DNA of 15,368 nt, from assembly GCA_012517645.1 (NCBI GenBank), contig JAAYUR010000075.1, positions 1 through 15,368 of the forward strand, in the 5' to 3' direction. The DNA is from Treponema sp. GTDB taxonomy: Bacteria > Spirochaetota > Spirochaetia > Treponematales > UBA12059. The position numbers and the translations under genes are program-made. Positions 5,146-13,457 of the stretch are shown here, in pieces (within the stretch, counting starts at the first letter, position 1; each line of letters begins with the position of its first letter). The notes under the pieces were generated by a model. The model was not told where the DNA came from. It worked only from the letters and a program-made list of their open reading frames with translations, and searched no databases.

Positions 5146-7494
5146 ATGCCGGACAACGAGATCATCCCTATCGATCAGCTTCTGCCCGCCAAGATCCCGA
5201 TCATTCCCCTCATGGGCAAGCCTATATTCCCGGGGATCTTCACCCCCATCATGGTAGGAAACGGCGACGACGTAGGAACCGTCGACGAGGCCATGCAGGC
5301 CGACGGAATTGTGGGACTCGTTATGATCAAGAACGAGTTCGAGAAACCCACGGCCCAGGATCTTCACCAAGTGGGTACGGTGGCCAAGATCGTAAAGCGC
5401 ATCAACCTGCCCGACGGATCGGTTAACATCTTCATCTCGACCCTCAAACGGTTCAAGGTCAAGAAGTTTCTCACCAAGCAGAGTCCCATCGTCGCCGCCG
5501 TGGAATACCTGGACGAGGAGATCGAGGACGCGGACGAGGTAAAAGCCCTGACCCGGGCCCTGCTTTCGGAGATGAAGCAGATCTCCGAGAACAATCCCCT
5601 CTTTTCCGAGGAGATGCGGCTCAACATGGTCAACATCGACCACCCGGGAAAGATCGCGGACTTCATCGCGAGCATCCTGAACCTGGATAAGAACGAGCAG
5701 CAGAAGATCCTGGAAATGCTCAACGTCAAGGACCGGATGGAGCGGGTCCTGCTGTTCATCAAAAAAGAGCAGGAGCTTCTTAAGATCCAAAAGCGGGTCC
5801 AGCAGGAGATCAACGAGCGCATCGAGAAGAACCAGCGGGAGTACTTCCTCAAGGAGGAGCTCAAGGCCATCAAGAGCGAACTGGGCATGCCCACGGACTC
5901 CAAGAGCTCGGACTACCAGAAATTCAAGGAAAAAATCGAAAGCTTCGGGTTCCAGGGAGAGATCAAGGAGATCGTGGAGCAGGAACTGGAGAAGTTCAAC
6001 CTGATGGATCCGAACTCCTCGGAGTTCATCGTTACCCGGAACTGGCTGGACCTGATCTCCAGCCTGCCCTGGAATTCCTCGGTCAACGGGGACTTCGACC
6101 TGAAGAAAGCCCAGGACATCCTGGAATCCGACCACTACGGGCTAAAGGACGTCAAGGACCGCATCATCGAGTACCTTGCGGTTCGAAAGCTCAAGAAGGA
6201 CGCCAAGGGCTCCATCCTCTGCCTGGTGGGACCCCCGGGGGTCGGCAAGACCAGCGTGGGTCGATCCATAGCCCGGGCCCTGGGCAAGGAGTTTTTCCGC
6301 TTCTCCGTGGGAGGTATGCGGGACGAGGCCGAGATCAAGGGGCACCGGAGGACGTACGTTGGAGCCCTGCCGGGCAAGATCGTCCAGGGCCTCAAGATCA
6401 CCAAGAGCCGGGACCCGGTCTTCATGATCGACGAGATCGACAAGATGGGGGCCAGCTACCAGGGGGACCCCTCCAGCGCGTTGTTGGAAGCCCTGGATCC
6501 GGAACAGAACTTCGCGTTCCGGGACCACTACCTGGACCTGCCCTTCGACATCTCCCATGTTTTCTTCATCGTGACGGCCAACACCCTGGATTCCATCCCG
6601 GGACCCTTGATCGACCGGATGGAGATCATCCAGCTTCCCGGTTACGTGGACACGGAAAAGTTGGAGATAGCCCGGCACTACCTGATCCCGAAGTCCCTTG
6701 AAAAGAACGGGATCAAGAAGGGGACGGTCCGGTACACCCGGGACGCCCTGATCTTCATTGCCGAGTCCTACGCCCGGGAGGCGGGGGTCCGGAACTTCGA
6801 GAAGTACCTGGACAAGATCCACCGCAAGATCGCCAGGTCCATCGTGCTGGAGGGCAAGGCCGGAGCCAAGTTCAAGGTGGACAAGCCCGCGGTGCAGAAG
6901 TATTTGGGCAAGCCCCTTTTCCGGGAGGACGAGGTAAAGCGCGCTACCCGACCGGGGATGTCCGTCGGCCTGGCCTGGACCAGCATGGGGGGGGATACCC
7001 TGATCATCGAGGCGATGGCCAATCCCGGGAAGGAGGGCTTCAAGTTGACCGGACAGATGGGGGCGGTCATGCAGGAATCCGCCGGCATAGCCTATACCCA
7101 CGTCCGGCACCTGGCCGCCGAGAAATACGGGGTGGGAGCGGATTACTTCGAGGGCCGGCAGATCCATCTCCACATTCCGGAAGGCGCCACTCCCAAGGAC
7201 GGCCCCTCCGCGGGCATCACGATGGCCACGGCCCTGCTCTCCCTGGTCCTGGACCGGAAGATAAAGGACCGGCTGGCCATGACCGGGGAGCTTTCCCTGA
7301 CCGGACAGGTCCTGCCCATCGGGGGGCTCAAGGAGAAAACCGTGGCCGCCCGACGGAACAAGATCCGGGAGATCATCATTCCCAAGGCCAACGAGAAGGA
7401 CCTGGACGAGATCCCGGACCATGTGAAGAAGGGCATCATGTTCCATCCCGTGGAGACCATGGAGGAAGTCATCGCCATAGCCTTGCCGTCATGA
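5146..7494 (+). CDS. lon: ATP-dependent protease Lon (LonA type)
   Basis: Hexameric cytosolic AAA+ serine protease that degrades misfolded and regulatory proteins. At 782 residues it has the full bacterial LonA layout: N-terminal substrate-binding LON domain (about 10-200, beginning IPIIPLMGKPIFPG), a helical coiled region with KNQREYFLKEELKAIKSELG, the AAA+ module with Walker A GPPGVGKTS (362-370) and Walker B VFMIDEIDKM (from 425), and the C-terminal protease with Ser688 in DGPSAG and Lys731 in GGLKEK. The Ser-Lys spacing of 43 equals that of E. coli Lon (S679, K722), so the enzyme should be active. Its own promoter and AGAAAGGAG ribosome site lie just upstream. The stop is 10 bases before the molybdopterin oxidoreductase, with no terminator, so both are probably co-transcribed. 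An eight-G run (6987-6994) lies inside the frame, without sign of a frameshift. Confidence 0.98.
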   Translation: MPDNEIIPIDQLLPAKIPIIPLMGKPIFPGIFTPIMVGNGDDVGTVDEAMQADGIVGLVMIKNEFEKPTAQDLHQVGTVAKIVKRINLPDGSVNIFISTLKRFKVKKFLTKQSPIVAAVEYLDEEIEDADEVKALTRALLSEMKQISENNPLFSEEMRLNMVNIDHPGKIADFIASILNLDKNEQQKILEMLNVKDRMERVLLFIKKEQELLKIQKRVQQEINERIEKNQREYFLKEELKAIKSELGMPTDSKSSDYQKFKEKIESFGFQGEIKEIVEQELEKFNLMDPNSSEFIVTRNWLDLISSLPWNSSVNGDFDLKKAQDILESDHYGLKDVKDRIIEYLAVRKLKKDAKGSILCLVGPPGVGKTSVGRSIARALGKEFFRFSVGGMRDEAEIKGHRRTYVGALPGKIVQGLKITKSRDPVFMIDEIDKMGASYQGDPSSALLEALDPEQNFAFRDHYLDLPFDISHVFFIVTANTLDSIPGPLIDRMEIIQLPGYVDTEKLEIARHYLIPKSLEKNGIKKGTVRYTRDALIFIAESYAREAGVRNFEKYLDKIHRKIARSIVLEGKAGAKFKVDKPAVQKYLGKPLFREDEVKRATRPGMSVGLAWTSMGGDTLIIEAMANPGKEGFKLTGQMGAVMQESAGIAYTHVRHLAAEKYGVGADYFEGRQIHLHIPEGATPKDGPSAGITMATALLSLVLDRKIKDRLAMTGELSLTGQVLPIGGLKEKTVAARRNKIREIIIPKANEKDLDEIPDHVKKGIMFHPVETMEEVIAIALPS

Positions 7495-7504
7495 CGGAGC
7501 CGGC

Positions 7505-9622
7505 ATGATACTTCCCACCTTCTGCGGCAAGGACTGCGGGGGCAACGCCTGTCCCCTGGCGGTGGAGGTCGAAAGCGGACGCCCGATCCGGATTCTGAAG
7601 AATTCCGCGGCTCCCGCCGGATTGGCGGGATGCCGCCGGGGACGGGATCTTCCCGCTTTCCATCTCTCCCCGGACCGGATCCTGAAGCCCCTGATCCGGG
7701 TCGGGGACCGGGGCTCCCGTGACTTTCGTGCCGCCTCCTGGGACGAGGCTTTGGACCTGACGGCCCGCCGTCTGGGAGATGTTCGTTCACGCCACGGCCC
7801 CGGCTCGGTTCTGAACCTCTCGAGTTCGGGTTCAACCGGCGCACTCCACGATACCCAGACCTTGACCACCCGGTTTCTCAACGCGGCCGGGGGTGCGACG
7901 GTCCTTACGGGCAACTATTCCAACGGGGCGGCCCGCTTCGCCCTGCCCTACCTCTTCGGATCGGATGCCAAGAGGAGCGGCTTCGACCCGGCCAACCTGC
8001 GGCATGCCGGGCTGGTCATCCTCTGGGGAGCCAACATACTGGAAGCCCGGCTGGGGACGGAGCTTCCATCCCGCCTGCTGGAGGCCCGCCGGAACGGCGC
8101 CCGGGTGATCTATATCGACCCTCGGTACACGGAAACGGCCCGAAGGACCGACGCCTGGTGGATACCCGTCCGGCCGGGGACGGACGCGGCCCTGATGCTT
8201 GCTGTCCTGTACGTGCTCCTGTCGGAAGGCCTCGCGGATCCGGAGTTCGCCCGTCGTCATTCCCGGGGCTTCGACGAGATTGCCGCCTACGTCCTGGGCC
8301 GGGACGGGGGCGGCCCCCGGGACCCGGCCTGGGCCGAGGGCGTCTGCGGCGTCCACGCCGAGGACATCCGCCGTCTGGCCCGGGAATACGGCCGGACAAA
8401 GCCGGCCCTGCTTTTGCCCGGATACTCGATCCAGCGGGTATACGCCGGGGAGGATCCCTTCCGCCTCTCGGTCGCCCTACAGCTGGCCACCGGGAACTTC
8501 GGCCGGCTGGGGGGATCCACCGGCTCCATCAACAATCGCCTTCCGGGGCCGAAGGTCGGCACCCTGGATGAGCTTTCCCGGCCGGACAACCCCGGCGTCC
8601 CGGTCTTGCGCTGGCCCGACGCGATCCTGGAGGGACGCTCCGGGGGCTATCCCTCGGACATACGGGCGGCGTACGTCTGCGGCTCGAATTTCCTGAACCA
8701 AGGGGGGGACCTGGCCAAGAGCGTCCGGGCCTTCAAGGCCCTGGAGTTCGCGGTCTGCCACGAGATGTTCCTGACCCCCACCGCCCGGCACTGCGACGTC
8801 GTCCTGCCCGCCGCCTCGCCCCTGGAAAAGGAGGACATCGGCATACCCTGGGCCGGCAACTGGCTGGCCTATAAGAAGGCCGCCTGCCCCCTAAAGGGTT
8901 CCGCCCGGACGGATTATGACATCTTCTCGGACCTGGCGGACCGGATGGGCATTGGGAGCGTCTTCACCGAGGGAAGGTCCCCCCGGGAATGGCTGGACTC
9001 CTTTCTTAAGGATTCCGAGGTGCCCGACCACGATGCCTTCCGGGAGACGGGGATCTACCTTGCCCCGGAGCAGGAGCGGACGGGGCTGGCCGATTTTGCC
9101 AGGGATCCCGCGGCCCATTCCCTGGGCACTCCCTCGGGCTTGGTCGAGCTTTCCGGCGAAGCTTGGTCCCGGGACACGGGCCTGCCCCCCGTCCCCGTAT
9201 GGAGGCCGGCGGCCGAGGAACCGGGGCTTCCCTTGCTCCTTATAAGCCCTAAGTCGCCGCTGCGCACCCATTCCCAGGGCGGGGACCCGAAGGGATCCGT
9301 TTCCCGGGGAGAAGCGGTCCTGACGATCCATCCCCGGGACGCCGTCTCCCGGGGCATCCTGCCCGGCTCCGCGGTTAGAATCCGGAACGCCCGGGGTGCG
9401 ACCCGGGCCTCTGCGGAGCTGTCGGATTCCATCCTTCCGGGCACCGTCAGCCTCTTCGAGGGAGCCTGGTACGATCCCGCGACGGATCCCGCAGGCTTCG
9501 GAGACGCGGTGTCGGAGGATCTCGGGGGTTCCGCGAACATGCTGACCGGAACGGAGGGGAGCCATCCCTCCACGGCCTGCGTCATGCACGGTATCCCGGT
9601 GGAGGTCGAGCGGATCCGATGA
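7505..9622 (+). CDS. molybdopterin oxidoreductase, DMSO-reductase family, stand-alone catalytic subunit
   Basis: A 705-residue Mo/W-bis-pterin enzyme. The N-terminus has an Fe-S motif with Cys7, Cys11, Cys16 and Cys43 (C-x3-C-x4-C-x26-C; the middle spacing is one longer than common), then SASWDEAL-like FRAASWDEALDL, the NYSNGAA segment where Ser139 sits at the place of the Mo-ligating serine of DMSO/TMAO reductases, YIDPRYTETARRTDAWWIPVRPGTD (pterin dinucleotide binding), CDVVLPAASPLEKED, and a C-terminal pterin-binding barrel (from about 590, with LRTHSQ). The substrate is unknown. There is no twin-arginine signal peptide or membrane segment, so it is probably cytosolic. No ferredoxin-like or membrane-anchor subunit or maturation chaperone lies next to it. 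It follows lon by 10 bases (ACGGAG as weak ribosome site) and ends 21 bases from the convergent uridylyltransferase gene. Confidence 0.9.
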   Translation: MILPTFCGKDCGGNACPLAVEVESGRPIRILKNSAAPAGLAGCRRGRDLPAFHLSPDRILKPLIRVGDRGSRDFRAASWDEALDLTARRLGDVRSRHGPGSVLNLSSSGSTGALHDTQTLTTRFLNAAGGATVLTGNYSNGAARFALPYLFGSDAKRSGFDPANLRHAGLVILWGANILEARLGTELPSRLLEARRNGARVIYIDPRYTETARRTDAWWIPVRPGTDAALMLAVLYVLLSEGLADPEFARRHSRGFDEIAAYVLGRDGGGPRDPAWAEGVCGVHAEDIRRLAREYGRTKPALLLPGYSIQRVYAGEDPFRLSVALQLATGNFGRLGGSTGSINNRLPGPKVGTLDELSRPDNPGVPVLRWPDAILEGRSGGYPSDIRAAYVCGSNFLNQGGDLAKSVRAFKALEFAVCHEMFLTPTARHCDVVLPAASPLEKEDIGIPWAGNWLAYKKAACPLKGSARTDYDIFSDLADRMGIGSVFTEGRSPREWLDSFLKDSEVPDHDAFRETGIYLAPEQERTGLADFARDPAAHSLGTPSGLVELSGEAWSRDTGLPPVPVWRPAAEEPGLPLLLISPKSPLRTHSQGGDPKGSVSRGEAVLTIHPRDAVSRGILPGSAVRIRNARGATRASAELSDSILPGTVSLFEGAWYDPATDPAGFGDAVSEDLGGSANMLTGTEGSHPSTACVMHGIPVEVERIR

Positions 9623-9643
9623 GGGGCACGTTCCGAGGGGGAG

Positions 9644-11155
9644 CTAGGTCATGTCCCGAGGTGTCCAGCGGCCGTCCCAGAGCTCCATGCCGTAGGGGCC
9701 GGCCAGCTTCCACTCAAGACCCGCCCGGAGAAGGCTGGAGGTCGCCGCCAGGTCCGCGGGCAGCCTAGGGTCGTCCGATCCCACCCCGCTGGTAAGCAGG
9801 GTTTCCGCAAGCATCTTGGCCGCTATGAAGCGGTCGTACTTGTTGACCGCGAAGGCCAGGAAGGAAGGCAGGATCCCGGTGACCTCCCAGGTCACCTGCT
9901 CGGCCTGGGAGTAGCGTCCCGCGTCCTTGTCCTGGTCCGTGAACCGGACCGGCAGGGTCCGGGCGACCTCGTCCAGGCGAGGCACCAGCCAGTCCAGGTC
10001 GAAGAGGCCGGTGGCGCAGTTGAAGAGGATTGTGGCTCCCTGGTCCTCCAGGCGTTGAAGCTCCGCGAAGGCGATGGCCGGCCCGATGTCCGCCACCAGA
10101 CGACGTCCGTCGGAGGTCTCCACCAGGATCCCTCCCTTCACGTCCACGGGAGTCCGGACGGAAAAGTCGAAGGCGGCAGGTTGTCCCGAGAGGGCCAGCA
10201 GGCCGATCTCGACGGGGTCCGGCAGGTAGCCCAGGTTGTCCACGTTTCCCAGGTAGGCGTACCGAACCCCCGAGTCCCTCAGGCTTCGGAACGCCGGCGC
10301 CAGAACCCGGAAGCATTGGCCGTGTCCCCCGGGCAGGGGCAGGGAGGAATCCGGTTTGCCGTAGGCCCGGTCGAAGATCGTCTTGGGTCGCCCCGCCTCG
10401 GAATGGGAATACGCCCCGATCAGGGGCTGGACACCGGTAAGGAAGGAACAGGCGGGAGTACCCAGGGATTCCGCCAGGGGGCGGAGGATCTCCTCCTCCT
10501 CGTAGACCTCGTAGGCCCGGGAGAGCTCCGCATCGGTACCCAGGCTTGTCATCTGGAAGAGGGGCAGCACGGGCCGCTCAGAATCGCCGTACTTTCGTCG
10601 ATAGGCCAGGGCCGCAAGGAGCCGAGCCCGAAGCTTCAACTGGAGGAAGGAGGCCCCCGGGGACCCGTCGGGGTTGATGTAGGCCGGGGTGATCCCCTTG
10701 GGGCGGCCCTCGCAGAGGGGGGCCAGCTCCTCGAAGGGTCCTTCCAATGCCGAAAAGACGTCGAGGCCGAAGGCCTGGTTCTTCTTACGATCCGCGTAGC
10801 TGGTCGCGGACCCTCCGTTCAGGATCCCGTAGGCCGTCCGGGGAAAGAGACGTTCCCCGAGTTCCGACAGGGCCGCCTGAGGAAAGCGAAGCCGATCCCC
10901 CTCGTCCAGGGCGGCGGCGGGCAGGGGGAGGTCCAAGTCCGCCAGGCGCCGCCGGGCTTCCTCCGCGGGAAGATCGTAGGACAGCCCCTTGTCCAGGGAG
11001 ATGACGGTGCGGTTGTCCACCGCGGGGACCCCCGCGGCCTTGACCGGCCGGACGGAGTCGTAGAATCCCTCGTTGAAGTCCTTGAGGATCGAAAGGGTCA
11101 GGTCCACGTCGATACCCTTGGATTCCATATCCCGGCGCAACGCTTCGGTCATCAT
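9644..11155 (-). CDS. UDPGP-family nucleotidyltransferase (probable UTP-glucose-1-phosphate uridylyltransferase)
   Basis: A 503-residue cytosolic protein resembling the eukaryote-type UDP-glucose/UDP-HexNAc pyrophosphorylases (UDPGP family), which join UTP and a sugar-1-phosphate. Seen in order: nucleotide loop ILNGGSATSY (111-120), LPLFQMTSLGT (198-207), PGGHGQ (275-280), YLGNVDNLGY (301-310), DVKGGILVE and FNCATGLFDLDWL. The loop is unusual: family members commonly have LNGGLGTxMG followed by GPKS, whereas here Ser and Tyr replace key positions and KK follows (DRKKNQ), so the exact nucleotide or sugar is open. It is the second gene of a minus-strand pair, 45 bases after glk, with GGAGG seven bases before the ATG at 11155, a good start. 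In context it would turn glucose-1-phosphate into UDP-glucose for polysaccharide or glycolipid synthesis. Confidence 0.82.
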   Translation of the reverse strand: MMTEALRRDMESKGIDVDLTLSILKDFNEGFYDSVRPVKAAGVPAVDNRTVISLDKGLSYDLPAEEARRRLADLDLPLPAAALDEGDRLRFPQAALSELGERLFPRTAYGILNGGSATSYADRKKNQAFGLDVFSALEGPFEELAPLCEGRPKGITPAYINPDGSPGASFLQLKLRARLLAALAYRRKYGDSERPVLPLFQMTSLGTDAELSRAYEVYEEEEILRPLAESLGTPACSFLTGVQPLIGAYSHSEAGRPKTIFDRAYGKPDSSLPLPGGHGQCFRVLAPAFRSLRDSGVRYAYLGNVDNLGYLPDPVEIGLLALSGQPAAFDFSVRTPVDVKGGILVETSDGRRLVADIGPAIAFAELQRLEDQGATILFNCATGLFDLDWLVPRLDEVARTLPVRFTDQDKDAGRYSQAEQVTWEVTGILPSFLAFAVNKYDRFIAAKMLAETLLTSGVGSDDPRLPADLAATSSLLRAGLEWKLAGPYGMELWDGRWTPRDMT

Positions 11156-11200
11156 GGTGGTTCCTCCATTGCCGCGGATCCGATCCGAGCTTCAATTCCC

Positions 11201-12265
11201 TCACATCAGGGATACGGCCGCGTTCGCGGCCCCGTACAGGGAGATACCGTAATCCTTCACAATATACACGGGCACCCGGGCCAGGATCTCCCGTATATGG
11301 GCGCGGTAACTTCGCTGGAACATTTCCATGAACCGGAAGTCCTCCAGGAACCAGCCCTCGTTCTTGGACGCGATGCCGCCGGCAAGATAGAGGCCCCCGT
11401 AGGGCAGGAAGCAGGCCGCGGCGTCGGCGGCGCAGCGGGCGTAGAGCTTCACGAAGACCTCCAGGGCCCGGCCGCAGAGGAAGCTCTCCCGGGAAGCCGC
11501 GGCGATCCGGGCCGGCCGTTCCGGCTCGGGCAGGGCCAGTATGGCGGCGTCCGCCGCGGAGAGGGCCCGGCCGGAGGACGCTTCCCGTTCCGCCAAAAAG
11601 TCGAAGATGTGGCCGATGCCCTGCCCGGAGACCCCCGCCTCCGCCCCGGGCGGGAAGCCGTACTTGTCCTCGAGCCACCGGGAGAAGGCCCGGGTCTCCT
11701 CGTCGTAGACCGGGAGACTTACGTGCCCCCCCTCCGAGGGGAAGGCCGTAGTCCGGTCCCCCACGCGTACGACGTAGCCCACCCCAAGGCCCGTGCCCGC
11801 CCCGATCACGGCCTTGACCCCGCCGGGAACCGGATCGGGGAACGCCGTGTTCCGGCCGGCCAGGGGACGGAGCTGGGACTCGTCCGCGGGGTCCAATAGG
11901 AGTACGCCGTAGGACACCGCGGTGAAGTCGTTGATCAGGAAGGTCCGAAGCCCGAATTCCCGGCTGATCTCCGCCCCGTCGATGTCCCAGGGGGCGTTGG
12001 TCAGGCGGATCCGGCCGTCCTTCACGGGCCCGGCCCCGGAGACGCAGGCCAGGTCGGGCCGGAAGCCGGGGACCTCGATCCGGGCCTCCTCCAGGAAGCG
12101 GCCCAGGGGGGCCAGGAAGGAGGTCTCGGCCCGGGTGGAGTAGTGCCGCTCGATCAGGGTGGAGAAGGTTCCGCCCTTCTTGCCGATCAGGGCCAGGTTG
12201 GTGTTGGTGCCGCCCACGTCCCCGGCCAGGACGACCAGGTCGTAGCTCACGCGCGTGGTGCTCAT
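11201..12265 (-). CDS. glk: glucokinase (Glk family)
   Basis: Phosphorylates glucose to glucose-6-phosphate with ATP in the cytosol. The 354 residues follow the Glk family from end to end: phosphate loop LAGDVGGTNTNLALI (DVGGTNT at 16-22), VSGAGPVKDGRIRLTNAPWDID, catalytic Asp113 in INDFTAVSYG (111-120), IGAGTGLGVGY (154-164), PSEGGH (176-181) and GGIASKNEGWF near the C-terminus. There is no Cys-rich ROK zinc motif, so this is the Glk rather than the ROK type. It is the first gene of a pair with the uridylyltransferase. No Shine-Dalgarno precedes the ATG; instead a strong promoter ends six bases upstream, which implies a leaderless message. An internal GTG at codon 6 also lacks a ribosome site. 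Confidence 0.95.
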   Translation of the reverse strand: MSTTRVSYDLVVLAGDVGGTNTNLALIGKKGGTFSTLIERHYSTRAETSFLAPLGRFLEEARIEVPGFRPDLACVSGAGPVKDGRIRLTNAPWDIDGAEISREFGLRTFLINDFTAVSYGVLLLDPADESQLRPLAGRNTAFPDPVPGGVKAVIGAGTGLGVGYVVRVGDRTTAFPSEGGHVSLPVYDEETRAFSRWLEDKYGFPPGAEAGVSGQGIGHIFDFLAEREASSGRALSAADAAILALPEPERPARIAAASRESFLCGRALEVFVKLYARCAADAAACFLPYGGLYLAGGIASKNEGWFLEDFRFMEMFQRSYRAHIREILARVPVYIVKDYGISLYGAANAAVSLM

Positions 12266-12271
12266 GGGTAC

Positions 12272-12299
12272 ATCATATACGGGGAACCGATCCTGTCAA
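12272..12299 (-). promoter_or_regulatory. promoter of the glk operon, placed for a leaderless mRNA
   Basis: On the minus strand a perfect TTGACA (12294-12299), 16 bases, then TATGAT (12272-12277). The -10 box ends six bases before the glk ATG, so the A of the start codon is at +7 from the box, where transcription normally begins. The two ATG triplets inside the -10 region are out of frame and close at once on TGA. Confidence 0.75.
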
Positions 12300-12344
12300 A
12301 CCGGGGGCGGACCGAGGCTGTCCCGTCGGGTGCGGGGGGCGGAA

Positions 12345-12377
12345 GAATAGGAAGCGGCCGCCCTGGAGGGCGGCCGC
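12345..12377 (-). terminator. Rho-independent terminator of the outer-membrane protein gene
   Basis: A perfect 10-bp stem, GCGGCCGCCC (12354-12363) and GGGCGGCCGC (12368-12377), with a four-base loop. On the minus strand it is followed by TTCCTATTCTTCC, a T-rich tail, 34 bases after the stop of the preceding gene. It separates that gene from the glk promoter. Confidence 0.8.
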
Positions 12378-12410
12378 GCACCGAATCGATCGAGACGTCC
12401 GAGTCGGGAT

Positions 12411-13394
12411 CTAGAGCTGGATCCGGGCCATCACCTGGGCGCCCAGGGCCTGGGTGGCCGGGACGTAGGAGGCCATGAGGTCCAGCTTGAGGATCAGGAT
12501 GTTGATGCTGGTTCCCCCGTAGATGCGGATCGTCGGTGCGTTGGATGTGGCGGAGACCAGGAAGCCCTGGTCGGAGATGGTTACTCCGGCAGCTTGTTCA
12601 AGAGCGACGATATCTGCAGGATTGTCAACTTCAGATGTGCTTGTATTTGTGACATGGGTTTCAGCTGACATGCCCCCGTTCACTGATGTACTGCCGATCG
12701 TTAGTCCTGTCCCAGCATATGGAGTGAATATTAATAGATTCTTTGAGACTTGTAGAGTGAAGTCAAACGTATTGGCTTCCCAGTCCAATGTTAAATCAGG
12801 ATCCGTAACGGTCAATTCATAAATCGCGTAGGTATATGTAGTATCACCCACACCCAAGCCCGTGGCCACAGAACCCTTAATGTAGTTCCAACTCGCCCCG
12901 ATGGACACGGCGGGAATTACCAGCCGGTCCTTGAGCAGGGCGTACCGGAGATTCACCCCGAGGGTCTCGTAGGTCGCGTTCACGCCCATGCCGGATAGAG
13001 CTCCGGACGCGGAGTCCGGGATGAGGCCGCCCTTGACGCCCACGTCCATGTTCAGGAAGGGAAGGCCTATCTTGAAGGAGAGGGCCGCCGCGGGGATGGG
13101 GATTCCCAGGTTCGCGAGTTCGGACGGCAGGGATGCGCCGGCCGCCGTAAAGAGGGGTTCCGCGGAGTCCGCGGGCACGAAGTTGGCGCCCACCGCGAGG
13201 CCGGCCCCGAAGCGGGGGAAGCCCCCGACATAGGCGTGGGACCAGACGTTCCCAACCGTGGAGTTGGCGGCCAGGACCCCGGCCATGTCGTCCGCGAAGG
13301 TCTGGAACGCGGTCTGGAAACCTTCCAAAGTCTGTGCGGTCGCGCCCGCGGCGATCAGGGAGAAGGCCGCAAGAACAAGGAAAAACCGTTTCAT
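12411..13394 (-). CDS. secreted, probably beta-barrel outer-membrane protein, unknown function
   Basis: A 327-residue protein with a clear Sec signal peptide: Lys2-Arg3, hydrophobic core FFLVLAAFSLIAA and an ATA-Q cleavage site after residue 20; there is no lipobox Cys. The mature part has no Cys and is full of Gly, alternating hydrophobic/polar strands (GAGLAVGANF, VGVKGGLIP, LGVNLRYALL, TFDFTLQVSKNLLIFTPYAG) and ends in a strand, AQVMARIQL, as expected for an outer-membrane barrel; the last residue is Leu rather than the usual aromatic. Residues about 185-265 are Thr/Ser-rich and encoded by DNA of far lower GC than the rest. AAGGAGG lies seven bases before the ATG, a promoter lies at 13420-13449 and a terminator behind, so it is monocistronic. 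It resembles uncharacterised surface proteins of spirochaetes and related groups; no specific family is claimed. Confidence 0.8.
   Translation of the reverse strand: MKRFFLVLAAFSLIAAGATAQTLEGFQTAFQTFADDMAGVLAANSTVGNVWSHAYVGGFPRFGAGLAVGANFVPADSAEPLFTAAGASLPSELANLGIPIPAAALSFKIGLPFLNMDVGVKGGLIPDSASGALSGMGVNATYETLGVNLRYALLKDRLVIPAVSIGASWNYIKGSVATGLGVGDTTYTYAIYELTVTDPDLTLDWEANTFDFTLQVSKNLLIFTPYAGTGLTIGSTSVNGGMSAETHVTNTSTSEVDNPADIVALEQAAGVTISDQGFLVSATSNAPTIRIYGGTSINILILKLDLMASYVPATQALGAQVMARIQL
12601..12840. other. low-GC mosaic block inside the outer-membrane protein gene
   Basis: I counted 103 G+C in these 240 bases (43%), with 37-38% in 12721-12840, against 44 of 60 (73%) in each of 12421-12480 and 13081-13140 in the same gene. 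The reading frame is unbroken. The block encodes about residues 185-265, including a Thr/Ser/Asn-rich stretch (HVTNTSTSEVDN) that looks like an exposed loop. It fits import of a surface segment by recombination; no flanking repeat was found. Confidence 0.75.
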
Positions 13395-13419
13395 CGTAGA
13401 ACCTCCTTGGGTCGCTCTA

Positions 13420-13449
13420 ATAATATAGCGCGCCGGTCGGTTTTTTCAA
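13420..13449 (-). promoter_or_regulatory. promoter of the outer-membrane protein gene
   Basis: On the minus strand TTGAAA (13444-13449) followed by TATTAT (13420-13425) at 18 bases, or TATATT (13422-13427) at 16. Transcription would begin near 13413, giving a leader of about 19 bases that holds the AAGGAGG ribosome site. A run of A residues continues upstream of the -35 box and may act as an UP-like element. Confidence 0.65.
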
Positions 13450-13457
13450 AAATACTT

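Noticed and set aside
6987..6994. Eight-G run in lon as a phase-variation switch
   Set aside because: The frame is intact, it encodes conserved Gly-Gly codons in a housekeeping protease, and G-runs are expected at this base composition.
6142..7446. 434-codon minus-strand open frame inside lon
   Set aside because: Antisense shadow of conserved Lon AAA+ and protease codons; low-complexity Leu/Gly/His-rich translation.
10055..11899. 614-codon plus-strand open frame opposite glk and the uridylyltransferase
   Set aside because: Shadow of two clearly identified minus-strand genes; its translation is Gly/Arg/Pro-rich without any domain.
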